A DNA stretch of 64,000 nucleotides, from positions 124,001 to 188,000 of the forward strand of contig NZ_BNAR01000003.1 of assembly GCF_014653695.1 (NCBI RefSeq), written 5' to 3'. The translations under genes were made by a program, and so were the position numbers. Origin of the DNA: Lentzea cavernae. GTDB lineage: Bacteria > Actinomycetota > Actinomycetes > Mycobacteriales > Pseudonocardiaceae. Of the stretch, positions 57,431 through 64,000 are shown piece by piece (within the stretch, counting starts at the first letter, position 1; each line of letters opens with the position of its first letter). The notes under the pieces were generated by a model. That model had not been told where the DNA came from, did not search any database, and saw only the letters and a list, made by a program, of their open reading frames with translations.

Positions 57431-58645
57431 TCACTTGATCTGCATGCCCGAGATCATCCGCGACACCACGAGCCGCTGAATCTCCGACGTGCCTTCAAAA
57501 ATGGTGAAGATCTTCGCGTCCCGGTGCATCCGCTCCACCGGGTGTTCACGGGTGTACCCGGCCCCACCCAGGATGTGGATCGCCCGCTCGGTCGCCCACA
57601 CCGACACCTCGGACGCCTTGAGCTTCGACATCGACCCCTCGCCCGCGGTGAACGGAACGTTGTTGCGCCCCATCCACGCCGCGCGCCACACAAGCAGCCG
57701 GGACGCGTCGATCTCCATCCGCATGTTCGCGAGGTCGAACGCGATCGACTGGTTCTCGATGATCTTGCGCCCGAACGCCTCGCGGTCCTTCGCGTACTCC
57801 AGCGAGTAGTCGTAGGCGGCACGGGCGACACCGACGGCCATCGCGCCAACCGTCGGGCGCGTGGTCTCGAACGTCGCCATCGCGGCCTGGCCACCTGCGC
57901 GAAGACCCTCACGAGCGCGTGCGAGCCGAGCCTCCAGCCGTTCGCGACCGCCGAGCACGCAACGCCCAGGCACCCGCACGTCGTCCAGGAACACATCGGC
58001 CGTGTGTGACGCACGCATGCCGTGCTTCTTGATCTTCCCGGGGGACGACAAGCCCGGCGTGCCAGGGGGAATGATGAAACCGGCCTGGCCGCGTGAGCCC
58101 AGGGCGGGGTCCACGACGGCGGTGACGACGTGGACGTTGGCGATGCCGCCGTTGGTGGCCCACGCCTTCTGGCCGTTGAGCACCCACTCGTCAGTCGCCT
58201 CGTCGTAGCGGGCCCGCGTCCGGTAGCCCGCCACGTCGGAGCCCGCCTGGGGTTCGGAGGCGCAGAAGGCGGCGAGCTTGGGGTCCGACTCGTCGCCGAA
58301 GCACTCCGGTACCCACTCGGCCAGCTGTTCGGGCTCGCCGCCCGCGAAGATGCCGGCGACGGCCAATCCGGTGCCCATCAACGAAAGCGCGATGCCGGCG
58401 TCGCCCCAGAACAGCTCTTCCGTGGCGATCGGCAACGACAACCCGATGGGGTCGGCGAACCAGGTCGCGAGGGCTTCGAAGCCGTAGAGGCCGATCTTCG
58501 CCGCCTCCTGGATCACCGGCCACGGCGTTTCCTCGCGCTCGTCCCACTCGGAGGCCGCCGGCCTGATCACGTCGCGGGCGAAGCCGTGCACCCAGTCGCG
58601 CAGGTCCGTCTGGTCTTCGTTCAGCTCGAGCGAGAAGCCACCCAC
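57431..58645 (-). CDS. acyl-CoA dehydrogenase
   Basis: 404 residues from GTG 58645, with GGAG 7 nt upstream. FAD-linked fold: CASEPQAGSDVAGYRTRARY (beta-barrel FAD contact), WVLNGQKAWATNGG, KDREAFGRKIIENQSIAFDL and the catalytic-Glu segment IFEGTSEIQRLVVSRMI. It catalyses alpha,beta-dehydrogenation of an acyl-CoA in beta-oxidation. The SCP2 gene ends 10 bp upstream on the same strand, so both are one operon starting from the tandem palindromes at 59305-59336. Chain-length preference unknown. Confidence 0.92.
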   Translation of the reverse strand: MGGFSLELNEDQTDLRDWVHGFARDVIRPAASEWDEREETPWPVIQEAAKIGLYGFEALATWFADPIGLSLPIATEELFWGDAGIALSLMGTGLAVAGIFAGGEPEQLAEWVPECFGDESDPKLAAFCASEPQAGSDVAGYRTRARYDEATDEWVLNGQKAWATNGGIANVHVVTAVVDPALGSRGQAGFIIPPGTPGLSSPGKIKKHGMRASHTADVFLDDVRVPGRCVLGGRERLEARLARAREGLRAGGQAAMATFETTRPTVGAMAVGVARAAYDYSLEYAKDREAFGRKIIENQSIAFDLANMRMEIDASRLLVWRAAWMGRNNVPFTAGEGSMSKLKASEVSVWATERAIHILGGAGYTREHPVERMHRDAKIFTIFEGTSEIQRLVVSRMISGMQIK

Positions 58646-58655
58646 AAGAAGTCTC

Positions 58656-59285
58656 CTAAGCCTTCGGGATGTTGAACAGGCTCATGAACCCGGCCGCGAA
58701 CCCCAGGTCGCCCTTGACCTTCAGCTTGCCCGTCATGAACAGCACGGGGGCGGAGGCGTTGCCGGTCGCGAGCTTGAGGAAGTCGGCGGGCGTCAGCGTC
58801 ACGATGGCACGGGCCTCGCGCGTCACGCCCTTGTTGATCGTGCACTCGGCGTTCTCGATGATGGCCTCGTAGACGTCCTCGAGCACGTGGAAGTGCACGA
58901 CGGCCTTCGTTGCGCCGGCGCGGTCCGCGCGGAAGTGGACCTCCATGCGCCGGAACACCTCGTCCAGCACGCGCACGCGCAGCGCGGGGTCGGCCACGAC
59001 GGCCTCGATCTGGTCCTTCGAGGCGCGGGAGATGATGCGGGCGAAGTTGGACGGGTCCATCTTCGACAGGTCGAGGTCCGCGCCGCCGTCCGCCAGCGCG
59101 CCCAACGCCCTGAGCAGTGCCGCGAAGTCGTCCTTGCCCAGCTTCTTCGGGTCGATGCCGCGGGCGATGACGTCGATGTCGACGTCCTTCAGCGCGGGGT
59201 CGTCCGGAGAGATCTGCTCCAGCGTGCTGATCAGCTCGGCCGGGGAGAGCTTCGCGATCGCCTCGGTGGTGAGGTCGAGCGTCAT
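58656..59285 (-). CDS. SCP2 sterol-binding-fold protein
   Basis: 209 residues from ATG 59285, with AGGAGGTG upstream. The C-terminal SCP2 domain is visible (VRVLDEVFRRMEVHFRADRA, VVHFHVLEDVYEAIIENAEC then TINKGV, FMTGKLKVKGDLGFAAGFMS), preceded by an N-terminal helical extension with acidic motifs (SPDDPALKDVDIDVIARGID). SCP2 proteins bind lipids or acyl-CoA and can present them to beta-oxidation enzymes; here the partner is likely the acyl-CoA dehydrogenase encoded next. Confidence 0.85.
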   Translation of the reverse strand: MTLDLTTEAIAKLSPAELISTLEQISPDDPALKDVDIDVIARGIDPKKLGKDDFAALLRALGALADGGADLDLSKMDPSNFARIISRASKDQIEAVVADPALRVRVLDEVFRRMEVHFRADRAGATKAVVHFHVLEDVYEAIIENAECTINKGVTREARAIVTLTPADFLKLATGNASAPVLFMTGKLKVKGDLGFAAGFMSLFNIPKA

Positions 59286-59304
59286 GGTGGGACACCTCCT
59301 GGTA

Positions 59305-59336
59305 CCTACTCGCGAGTAAGACTACTGATGAGTAGA
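59305..59336. promoter_or_regulatory. tandem palindromic operators, SCP2/TetR divergent promoter
   Basis: CCTACTCGCGAGTAAG (59305-59320) and ACTACTGATGAGTAGA (59321-59336) are adjacent palindromes whose centres are 16 bp apart. The same pair, differing at 8 of 32 positions, occurs at 62019-62050. They lie in the 103-bp gap between the divergent SCP2 and TetR genes, so they are very probably the operators of that TetR. Confidence 0.8.
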
Positions 59337-59388
59337 TAGAGCGGCAAGCCGATCGGATAATCTTGCGGATCCGAACTGAGGGGTAGAG

Positions 59389-60024
59389 ATGCGCACAGAA
59401 GGTCGAGCCAAGCGCTTGCCACGCGCGGTGCGTGAGCGCCAGATCATGGACGCCGCCGTCGACGTGTTCTCTCGGCTCGGCTTCCACTCGGCCTCGATGG
59501 ACGAGATCTCCGAGGTCGCGGGCATCTCGAAGCCGATGCTCTACGCCTACCTCGGCTCGAAGGAAGAGCTGTTCGCGACGTGCATCCGGCGCGAGGCCAC
59601 CCGCATGATGGAGGCGATCGCCACGGGCGTCGAGCCCGACCAGGAACCCGACGTGCAGCTGTGGAGCGGTCTGCGGGCGTTCTTCGGGTTCGTCGGCGAG
59701 AACCGGGCGAGCTGGATGGTCCTGCACCGGCAGGCGTCGAACCAGGGCGGGCCGTTCGCGGTGGAGCTCATGGACATGCGCGCCCGCGCGGTGTCGCTGG
59801 TCGCGGCGCTGCTCACCCAGTCGACGAAGGCGCCGGCGACCAAGCTCGAGGCCGAGTCGCTGGCCGCCGCACTGGTCGGGGCTGGCGAGTCGCTCGCGGA
59901 CTGGTGGCTCGACCACCCCGAGGAACCCGCCGGCGTCGTCGCGGCCCGTCTCATGAACCTCGTGTGGATGGGCTTCGGCGACCTGGTCGACGGCAACGTG
60001 TGGCATCCACCGTCACGTCGCTGA
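59389..60024 (+). CDS. TetR-family regulator of the fatty-acid gene cluster
   Basis: 211 residues. HTH region: RQIMDAAVDVFSRLGFHSAS then MDEISEVAGISKPMLYAYLG with the tail SKEELFATCIRREATRM. The C-terminal domain is a typical acyl-CoA/small-lipid-binding TetR core (RALFGFVGENRASWMVLHRQ-type helices). It is divergent from the SCP2/acyl-CoA dehydrogenase operon with tandem operators between, and the same operators stand upstream of fabG4/fadA2. The likely effector is an acyl-CoA, lifting repression; inference. Its 3' end overlaps the convergent htdX by 12 bp. Confidence 0.87.
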   Translation: MRTEGRAKRLPRAVRERQIMDAAVDVFSRLGFHSASMDEISEVAGISKPMLYAYLGSKEELFATCIRREATRMMEAIATGVEPDQEPDVQLWSGLRAFFGFVGENRASWMVLHRQASNQGGPFAVELMDMRARAVSLVAALLTQSTKAPATKLEAESLAAALVGAGESLADWWLDHPEEPAGVVAARLMNLVWMGFGDLVDGNVWHPPSRR

Positions 60025-60774
60025 GCCCAGCAGGTGGGGTCCCTTGCCCCACACGGCGAACTCCCAGCCATCAGCGGTCTCACCGGCGGAGAACTCGACG
60101 CGACCGGGGATCAGCAGCGGCTTCTTGAACCGGACGTCGACCGTCACGGCCTCGGGAAGACGCCCCTCCAGCGCCGCCAGGCAGCGCGCCTTCGTCCACA
60201 TCCCGTGCGCGATCGCGCGCGGGAAGCCGAACAGCTTGGCGCTCAACGGGTGCAGGTGGATCGGGTTCCGGTCGCCGGACGCCGCGCCGTAGCGCCGCCC
60301 GATGTCCGCCGGCACCCGCCACACCGCCGAACCGGCCGGTCGTGGCAGCTCCTCACCGGAGCCCGGAGACCCGCCGGAGCGCCGCAGGTAGGTCGACACC
60401 CCTTCCCAGGCACCGGAAACCGACGTCACCACGTCGACCTGGGTGCCCTGCGGGTGCGGCCGGAGGTCGCGCGCGGACACCGTGATCTCGAGCGGCTCGT
60501 CCCACGTCAGCGGGCGCGACTGCGTGATCCGGTTCGCGACGTGCACGAGACCCGGCAGCGGGAAGGGGAACCCGGCGCCGGACATGAGCCTCATCTGCAG
60601 CGGGAAGCCCAGCACGTGCGGGTAGGTCAACGGCAGCGCGTCGCGCAGCCCGAAGCCGCACACGTCGTTGTAGGCCGCCAGGTGCTTCAACGAGACCTCG
60701 ACGGCGACCGAAACCGGTGGGGCGGCAAGCGTGTCCCCGCGCCGGAACGACGTGAGGGCGGCGCGCAGCAACAT
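60013..60774 (-). CDS. htdX: MaoC-like (3R)-hydroxyacyl dehydratase
   Basis: 253 residues. The hydratase-2 motif YGAASGDRNPIHLHPLSAKLFGFPRAIAHGMW region carries the Asp-x4-His dyad (ASGDRNPIHL) and AHGM. The N-terminal part (EVSLKHLAAYNDVCGFGLRD, ALPLTYPHVLGFPLQMRLM) is a degenerate second hot-dog domain. It hydrates or dehydrates enoyl-/3-hydroxyacyl thioesters. ATG 60774 overlaps the fabG4 stop (ATGA), reproducing the mycobacterial htdX-fabG4 pair. No signal peptide; cytosolic. Confidence 0.88.
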   Translation of the reverse strand: MLLRAALTSFRRGDTLAAPPVSVAVEVSLKHLAAYNDVCGFGLRDALPLTYPHVLGFPLQMRLMSGAGFPFPLPGLVHVANRITQSRPLTWDEPLEITVSARDLRPHPQGTQVDVVTSVSGAWEGVSTYLRRSGGSPGSGEELPRPAGSAVWRVPADIGRRYGAASGDRNPIHLHPLSAKLFGFPRAIAHGMWTKARCLAALEGRLPEAVTVDVRFKKPLLIPGRVEFSAGETADGWEFAVWGKGPHLLGSAT

Positions 60775-62009
60775 CAGGCCCCCAGCAGCATCTGGCCGCA
60801 CACCCGCACGACGTTGCCGTTCACGCCACCGGAACCCGGCGACGCGAACCACGCCACGGTCTCCGCGACGTCGACCGGCAACCCGCCCTGCGACAGGCTG
60901 TTCATCCGCCGCCCGACCTCGCGCGTCGCGAACGGCACCGCGGCGGTCATCTTCGTCTCGATGAAACCGGGCGCCACGGCGTTGAACGTGGACCCGCGCG
61001 CGGCCAGCACCGGAGCCAGGGTGTTCACCATCCCGATCACGCCCGCCTTCGACGTGGCGTAGTTGGTCTGGCCGACGTTGCCCGCGATCCCGGCGATGGA
61101 CGACACCCCGACGATCCGCCCGCCGCCGCGCAGCACGCCGCCGTGGATCAGCGCGTCGTTGATCCGCTCCTGGCAGGCGAGGTTGACCTCCAGCACCGAG
61201 TCCCACTGAGAGGAGTCCATGCGCGCCAACGTCTTGTCGCGCGTGATGCCCGCGTTGTGCACGACGACGTCGACGCCGCCGTGCCGTTCCAGCAGGTAGG
61301 AGGTCAGCCGTGCGGGATCGCCGGTGATGTCGAGCTGCAACGCCGAACCGCTGATGGAGTTCGCGACCTTAGAGAGCTCGTCACCCGCTGCGGGCACGTC
61401 GAGGCAGACGACATGGGCGCCGTCGCGGGCGAGAGTGGTCGCGATGGCTTCGCCGATGCCCCGCGAGGCACCCGTGACCAGCGCGACCTTGCCCTGCAAC
61501 GTGCCGGCGGGAGAGTTTCCGGAGACGTGGACGACCTGTCCGGACACGTACGCGGACTGTCCCGACAGGAGGAACCGCAGCGTCGACTCGACCCCGTCCT
61601 CGGCGCCTTCCGCGACGTACACGAGGTTCGCCGTGCCACCGCGGCGCAGCTCCTTGCCGACCGACCGCACGAAGCCCTCGAGCGCCCGTTGCGCGATGGA
61701 ATCCGGCGACCGCCCGATGACGACCACCCGTCCGCACGGCCCGAGCTGCGTGATCGCCGGGTGGAAGAACTCGTGCAGCTGCCGCAGATCGCCGACCGCG
61801 GAGATCTCAGAGGCGTCGAACACGAGCGCGCCGTAGGGGGCGGGCCCTGTTTCCAGCTGCTTCAGGAAGGGCAGCCGGGTGGCGCCGCCGATCAACACCG
61901 GCGTGGCCGGTGCGGCGTCGCGGCGCAGTGGGTGGGGGTTCGGCAGGCCGAGCCTGCGCACGAGCTGGCGACCGAGCCCGGACGTCGCGAACTTCTGGTA
62001 CCTGTCCAC
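60774..62009 (-). CDS. fabG4: long-form 3-oxoacyl-thioester reductase FabG4
   Basis: 411 residues from GTG 62009; a TTG nine bases earlier would also be in frame. Two Rossmann-like halves: residues 1-190 without a clear nucleotide site, then a canonical SDR with VTGASRGIGEA, HNAG, Ser in VSSIAGIAG, and Tyr-x3-Lys in YATSK. The long form with a degenerate N-terminal domain is the FabG4 architecture. It reduces 3-oxoacyl-CoA or ACP, NADH-type in the mycobacterial homologue. The start lies 10 bp from the tandem operators, suggesting a leaderless or very short-leader message. Confidence 0.88.
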   Translation of the reverse strand: MDRYQKFATSGLGRQLVRRLGLPNPHPLRRDAAPATPVLIGGATRLPFLKQLETGPAPYGALVFDASEISAVGDLRQLHEFFHPAITQLGPCGRVVVIGRSPDSIAQRALEGFVRSVGKELRRGGTANLVYVAEGAEDGVESTLRFLLSGQSAYVSGQVVHVSGNSPAGTLQGKVALVTGASRGIGEAIATTLARDGAHVVCLDVPAAGDELSKVANSISGSALQLDITGDPARLTSYLLERHGGVDVVVHNAGITRDKTLARMDSSQWDSVLEVNLACQERINDALIHGGVLRGGGRIVGVSSIAGIAGNVGQTNYATSKAGVIGMVNTLAPVLAARGSTFNAVAPGFIETKMTAAVPFATREVGRRMNSLSQGGLPVDVAETVAWFASPGSGGVNGNVVRVCGQMLLGA

Positions 62010-62018
62010 GAGCAACAA

Positions 62019-62050
62019 CCTACTCGCTAGTAAGTCTACCCGCTAGTAGG
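62019..62050. promoter_or_regulatory. tandem palindromic operators, fabG4/fadA2 divergent promoter
   Basis: CCTACTCGCTAGTAAG (62019-62034) and TCTACCCGCTAGTAGG (62035-62050) repeat the tandem operator seen before the TetR/SCP2 promoter, again with 16-bp centre spacing. They fill most of the 53-bp gap between the divergent starts of fabG4 and fadA2, and so probably control both. Confidence 0.8.
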
Positions 62051-62062
62051 TAGTATGGGGGC

Positions 62063-63268
62063 ATGCGAGTAGCGATCATCGGCGGCAACCGCATCCCGTT
62101 CGCCCGCTCGAACGGCCCGTATGCCACCGCGTCGAACCAGGACATGTTCACGGCGGTGCTCGACGGCCTGGTCAGCCGCTTCGGCCTGCAGGGCGAACGC
62201 CTCGGCGAGGTGGTCGGAGGCGCCGTGCTCAAGCACTCGCGCGACTTCAACCTCGTCCGCGAGTCGGTGCTGGGCAGCAGGCTCAGCCCGGAAACGCCCG
62301 CGTACGACCTCCAGCAGGCGTGCGGCACCGGTCTGCAGGCCATCATCGCCGTCGCCAACAAGATCGCGCTCGGCCAGATCGAGTCCGGCATCGCGGGCGG
62401 TGTCGACACCACCAGCGACGCCCCGATCGGCGTGAACGAGAACTTCCGCAAGCTCCTGCTGGAGTTCAACCGCACGCGCAAGATCAGCCTGCTGACCAAG
62501 CTGCGCCCCGGTCACGTCGTCCCGCACCTCCCGCGCAACGGCGAACCGCGCACCGGCAAGTCGATGGGCGAGCACGCGGCCATCACGGCCGCCGAGTACG
62601 GCATCACGCGCGAGGACCAGGACGAGCTCACCGCGCGCAGCCACCGCAACCTCGCCCGCGCCTACGACGAGGGCTTCTTCGACGACCTCGTCACCCCGTA
62701 CCTCGGCCTGACCCGCGACCAGAACCTCCGCCCGGACAGCAGCCCCGAGAAGCTCGCCAAGCTCAAGCCCGTCTTCGGCGACACGATGACCGCCGGCAAC
62801 TCGACGCCACTCTCCGACGGCGCCTCCGCGGTCCTGCTCGCCACCGAGGAGTGGGCCGCCGCGCGGAACCTCCCGGTCCTCGCCCACCTGACGTTCGCCG
62901 AGACCGCCGCCGTCGACTACGTGCACGGCGACGAGGGCCTGCTCATGGCTCCCGTGCACGCCGCACCGCGCATGCTCGACAAGGCGGGCCTCACGCTGCA
63001 GGACTTCGACTTCTACGAGGTGCACGAGGCGTTCGCGTCCCAGGTCCTCGCCACCCTGAAGGCCTGGGAGAAGGAGCTCGGCGAGATCGACAGGGCGAAG
63101 CTGAACGTCAACGGCTCGTCGCTGGCGGCAGGCCACCCGTTCGCCGCCACCGGCGCCCGCATCGTCGCGACCCTGGCGAAGCTGTTGCACCAGAGGGGAA
63201 GCGGACGCGGGTTCGTGTCCATCTGCGCGGCCGGCGGCCAGGGGATCACTGCGATTCTGGAACGGTGA
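62063..63268 (+). CDS. fadA2: acetyl-CoA acyltransferase (thiolase) FadA2-like
   Basis: 401 residues. Nucleophile Cys87 in QQACGTGLQA, the NVNGSSLAAGHPFAATGARI His block and the second Cys in FVSICAAGGQG make a degradative thiolase. It cleaves 3-oxoacyl-CoA with CoA, or runs in reverse for chain extension. GGGGG precedes ATG 62063. Divergent from fabG4-htdX, exactly the mycobacterial fadA2/htdX-fabG4 layout, and sharing its tandem operators. Together with the acyl-CoA dehydrogenase and hydratase it completes a beta-oxidation-type set except an electron carrier. Confidence 0.92.
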   Translation: MRVAIIGGNRIPFARSNGPYATASNQDMFTAVLDGLVSRFGLQGERLGEVVGGAVLKHSRDFNLVRESVLGSRLSPETPAYDLQQACGTGLQAIIAVANKIALGQIESGIAGGVDTTSDAPIGVNENFRKLLLEFNRTRKISLLTKLRPGHVVPHLPRNGEPRTGKSMGEHAAITAAEYGITREDQDELTARSHRNLARAYDEGFFDDLVTPYLGLTRDQNLRPDSSPEKLAKLKPVFGDTMTAGNSTPLSDGASAVLLATEEWAAARNLPVLAHLTFAETAAVDYVHGDEGLLMAPVHAAPRMLDKAGLTLQDFDFYEVHEAFASQVLATLKAWEKELGEIDRAKLNVNGSSLAAGHPFAATGARIVATLAKLLHQRGSGRGFVSICAAGGQGITAILER

Positions 63269-63348
63269 CGCACTAAGTCTTGCCGAAGTCGAGGGTCTCT
63301 CATGCACACTCAGTGGACCGCAGCGCGGCGGTTCTGGGGGTGGGGCAC

Positions 63349-63609
63349 ATGCACGACCTGCAAGTCGATCCCGAGAGAGACCCGGTGCTGGCAAGGGCGC
63401 TCACCGGCACCATCAGGGACGAATGGCGACCGGCCGCCGACGCCATGAGGTCGGCGCGCGAGTGGGAACGCCGCGCCTACATCACGCTGACGCTGGCCGC
63501 AGCCGCCCGGCGGCGCGTCGAGTGGCTCAGGCGCTGGCTCACGGCACGTCCGGGCGACCGCGATGCCGTCGCGGTGCACAACGCGATGGAGTCGCTCAAC
63601 GGCGACTAG
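63349..63609 (+). CDS. small basic protein, 86 aa, unknown
   Basis: ATG 63349 with GGGGTGGGG upstream. A polar start (MHDLQVDPERDPVLARALTG) leads to a long Arg/Ala-rich helix (WERRAYITLTLAAAARRRVE then WLRRWLTARPGDRDAVAVH). No known motif. Separated from fadA2 by about 80 bp. Unknown function, possibly DNA- or membrane-associated because of the cationic amphipathic helix. Confidence 0.5.
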   Translation: MHDLQVDPERDPVLARALTGTIRDEWRPAADAMRSAREWERRAYITLTLAAAARRRVEWLRRWLTARPGDRDAVAVHNAMESLNGD

Positions 63610-63621
63610 CGATCGACGCCG

Positions 63622-63801
63622 TCACGTGCCGGGATGCGACGACGACGAGTTGTCGTACGTGCCGTTCGGCTTGGCGCTATAGGTGTACCGCCCCTCCAGG
63701 CGTCCCCGCCGCGCCCGCCGCCCGAGCAGCACCAGGGCCGTGAAGACCACCAGGAACAGCAGCACCACTCCACTGATGCCGAGAACCAGCGCCGTTTGCA
63801 T
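63622..63801 (-). CDS. small single-TM protein, 59 aa
   Basis: ATG 63801 starts on the stop of the upstream gene (TGATG), so it is translationally coupled to that gene. TALVLGISGVVLLFLVVFTA then LVLLGRRARRGRLEGRYTYS is one membrane helix with a basic cytoplasmic tail ending SSSSHPGT. No family recognised. Probably a subunit or anchor associated with the partial upstream product. Confidence 0.65.
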   Translation of the reverse strand: MQTALVLGISGVVLLFLVVFTALVLLGRRARRGRLEGRYTYSAKPNGTYDNSSSSHPGT

Positions 63802-64000
63802 CAGTCGAGCAACGACCACGCGGCGGTGCACGACGCCGACACGGTGATCTGCTGCGCCTTCAGGTTCAGCTGGTCGACCATCCCGGCGGGCCCGGCCATC
63901 TCGAACGACGCGGCGCCGCTCATCATCCGCGGCTGGTAGTGCGCGCCACCCTCGGTGTCACCGATGCGCAGCAACGGCCCGAGCCGCCGCCCCAGTGCGG
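63801..64000 (-). CDS. unidentified protein, C-terminal part (5' cut by window edge)
   Basis: About 66 residues, running off the window. The visible end reads RIGDTEGGAHYQPRMMSGAA then SFEMAGPAGMVDQLNLKAQQ and ITVSASCTAAWSLLD, with no TM helix. It is coupled to the small membrane protein downstream by a TGATG overlap. Composition suggests a globular, possibly extracellular domain. Not identified. Confidence 0.5.
   Translation of the reverse strand, partial: ALGRRLGPLLRIGDTEGGAHYQPRMMSGAASFEMAGPAGMVDQLNLKAQQITVSASCTAAWSLLD

Noticed and set aside
1-64000. CRISPR array, insertion sequences, prophage genes, rRNA
   Set aside because: No regularly spaced repeats, transposase or integrase motifs, phage structural genes or rRNA segments seen anywhere in the window.

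Overview
The window is high-GC DNA, roughly 70% by eye, with tightly packed genes, frequent GTG starts, 1-4 bp stop/start overlaps and many 3'-overlapping convergent pairs. That style, together with a mycosin protease, NarL-type kinases, GTP-type PEP carboxykinase, F420/PPOX-type flavoproteins and a fabG4-htdX/fadA2 cluster arranged as in mycobacteria, points to the chromosome of a filamentous actinomycete, most likely Pseudonocardiales. I see no insertion sequence, prophage, CRISPR array, rRNA or tRNA. Only 8.3-9.5 kb looks compositionally different (lower GC).

Layout. 0-6.4 kb: the end of an MFS transporter, two Tat-exported PhoX-like phosphatases with PHO-box-like repeats upstream, and two tandem DUF3455 secreted proteins. 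6.4-15.2 kb: an MFS transporter and an SDR whose divergent start codons lie 12 bp apart, a winged-helix-like protein behind iteron-like repeats, an MTA/SAH-type amidohydrolase, a 28-aa acidic peptide with its own palindromic promoter, an orphan histidine kinase, a 32-aa membrane peptide, a divergent nitric-oxide-synthase-like haem protein, and trmB. 15.3-25.4 kb: mycosin, an ABC exporter with two paralogous ATPases around one permease, small flavin/F420 proteins, a TetR with a clear self-operator, a NarL/DesK-type two-component pair, and a GntR/membrane protein pair. 25.4-30.4 kb: a translationally coupled operon of two dynamin-like GTPases separated by a GrpE-like protein, followed by a Ca-binding-like repeat protein.

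30.4-44.4 kb: pckG; a cluster of DnaA-box-like 9-mers; a septum-formation-type lipoprotein coupled to a secreted pyroglutamyl-peptidase-like protein; an SSS symporter with its DUF3311 partner; a FadR-type GntR with an operator candidate; pxpA; a ROK kinase; a 702-aa membrane-anchored beta-helix-like protein; and a polar amino acid ABC transporter. 44.5-50.8 kb: a GH63-like glycosidase, a membrane P-loop ATPase and an M20 peptidase. 50.8-57.3 kb: a branched-chain (or pyruvate) 2-oxoacid dehydrogenase operon behind clustered palindromes, a secreted ChW-repeat protein, a MerR regulator with a textbook 19-bp-spacer promoter, and two small proteins.

57.4-63.3 kb is a fatty-acid regulon: SCP2 protein and acyl-CoA dehydrogenase on one strand, a divergent TetR, then htdX/fabG4 divergent from fadA2. 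Both divergent promoters carry a tandem pair of the same palindrome with identical 16-bp centre spacing, so the TetR very probably controls the whole set. The strongest leads are these tandem operators, the dynamin/GrpE-like operon, the NOS-like protein with a changed haem-ligand motif, the DnaA-box cluster, and the promoter-equipped 28-aa peptide.
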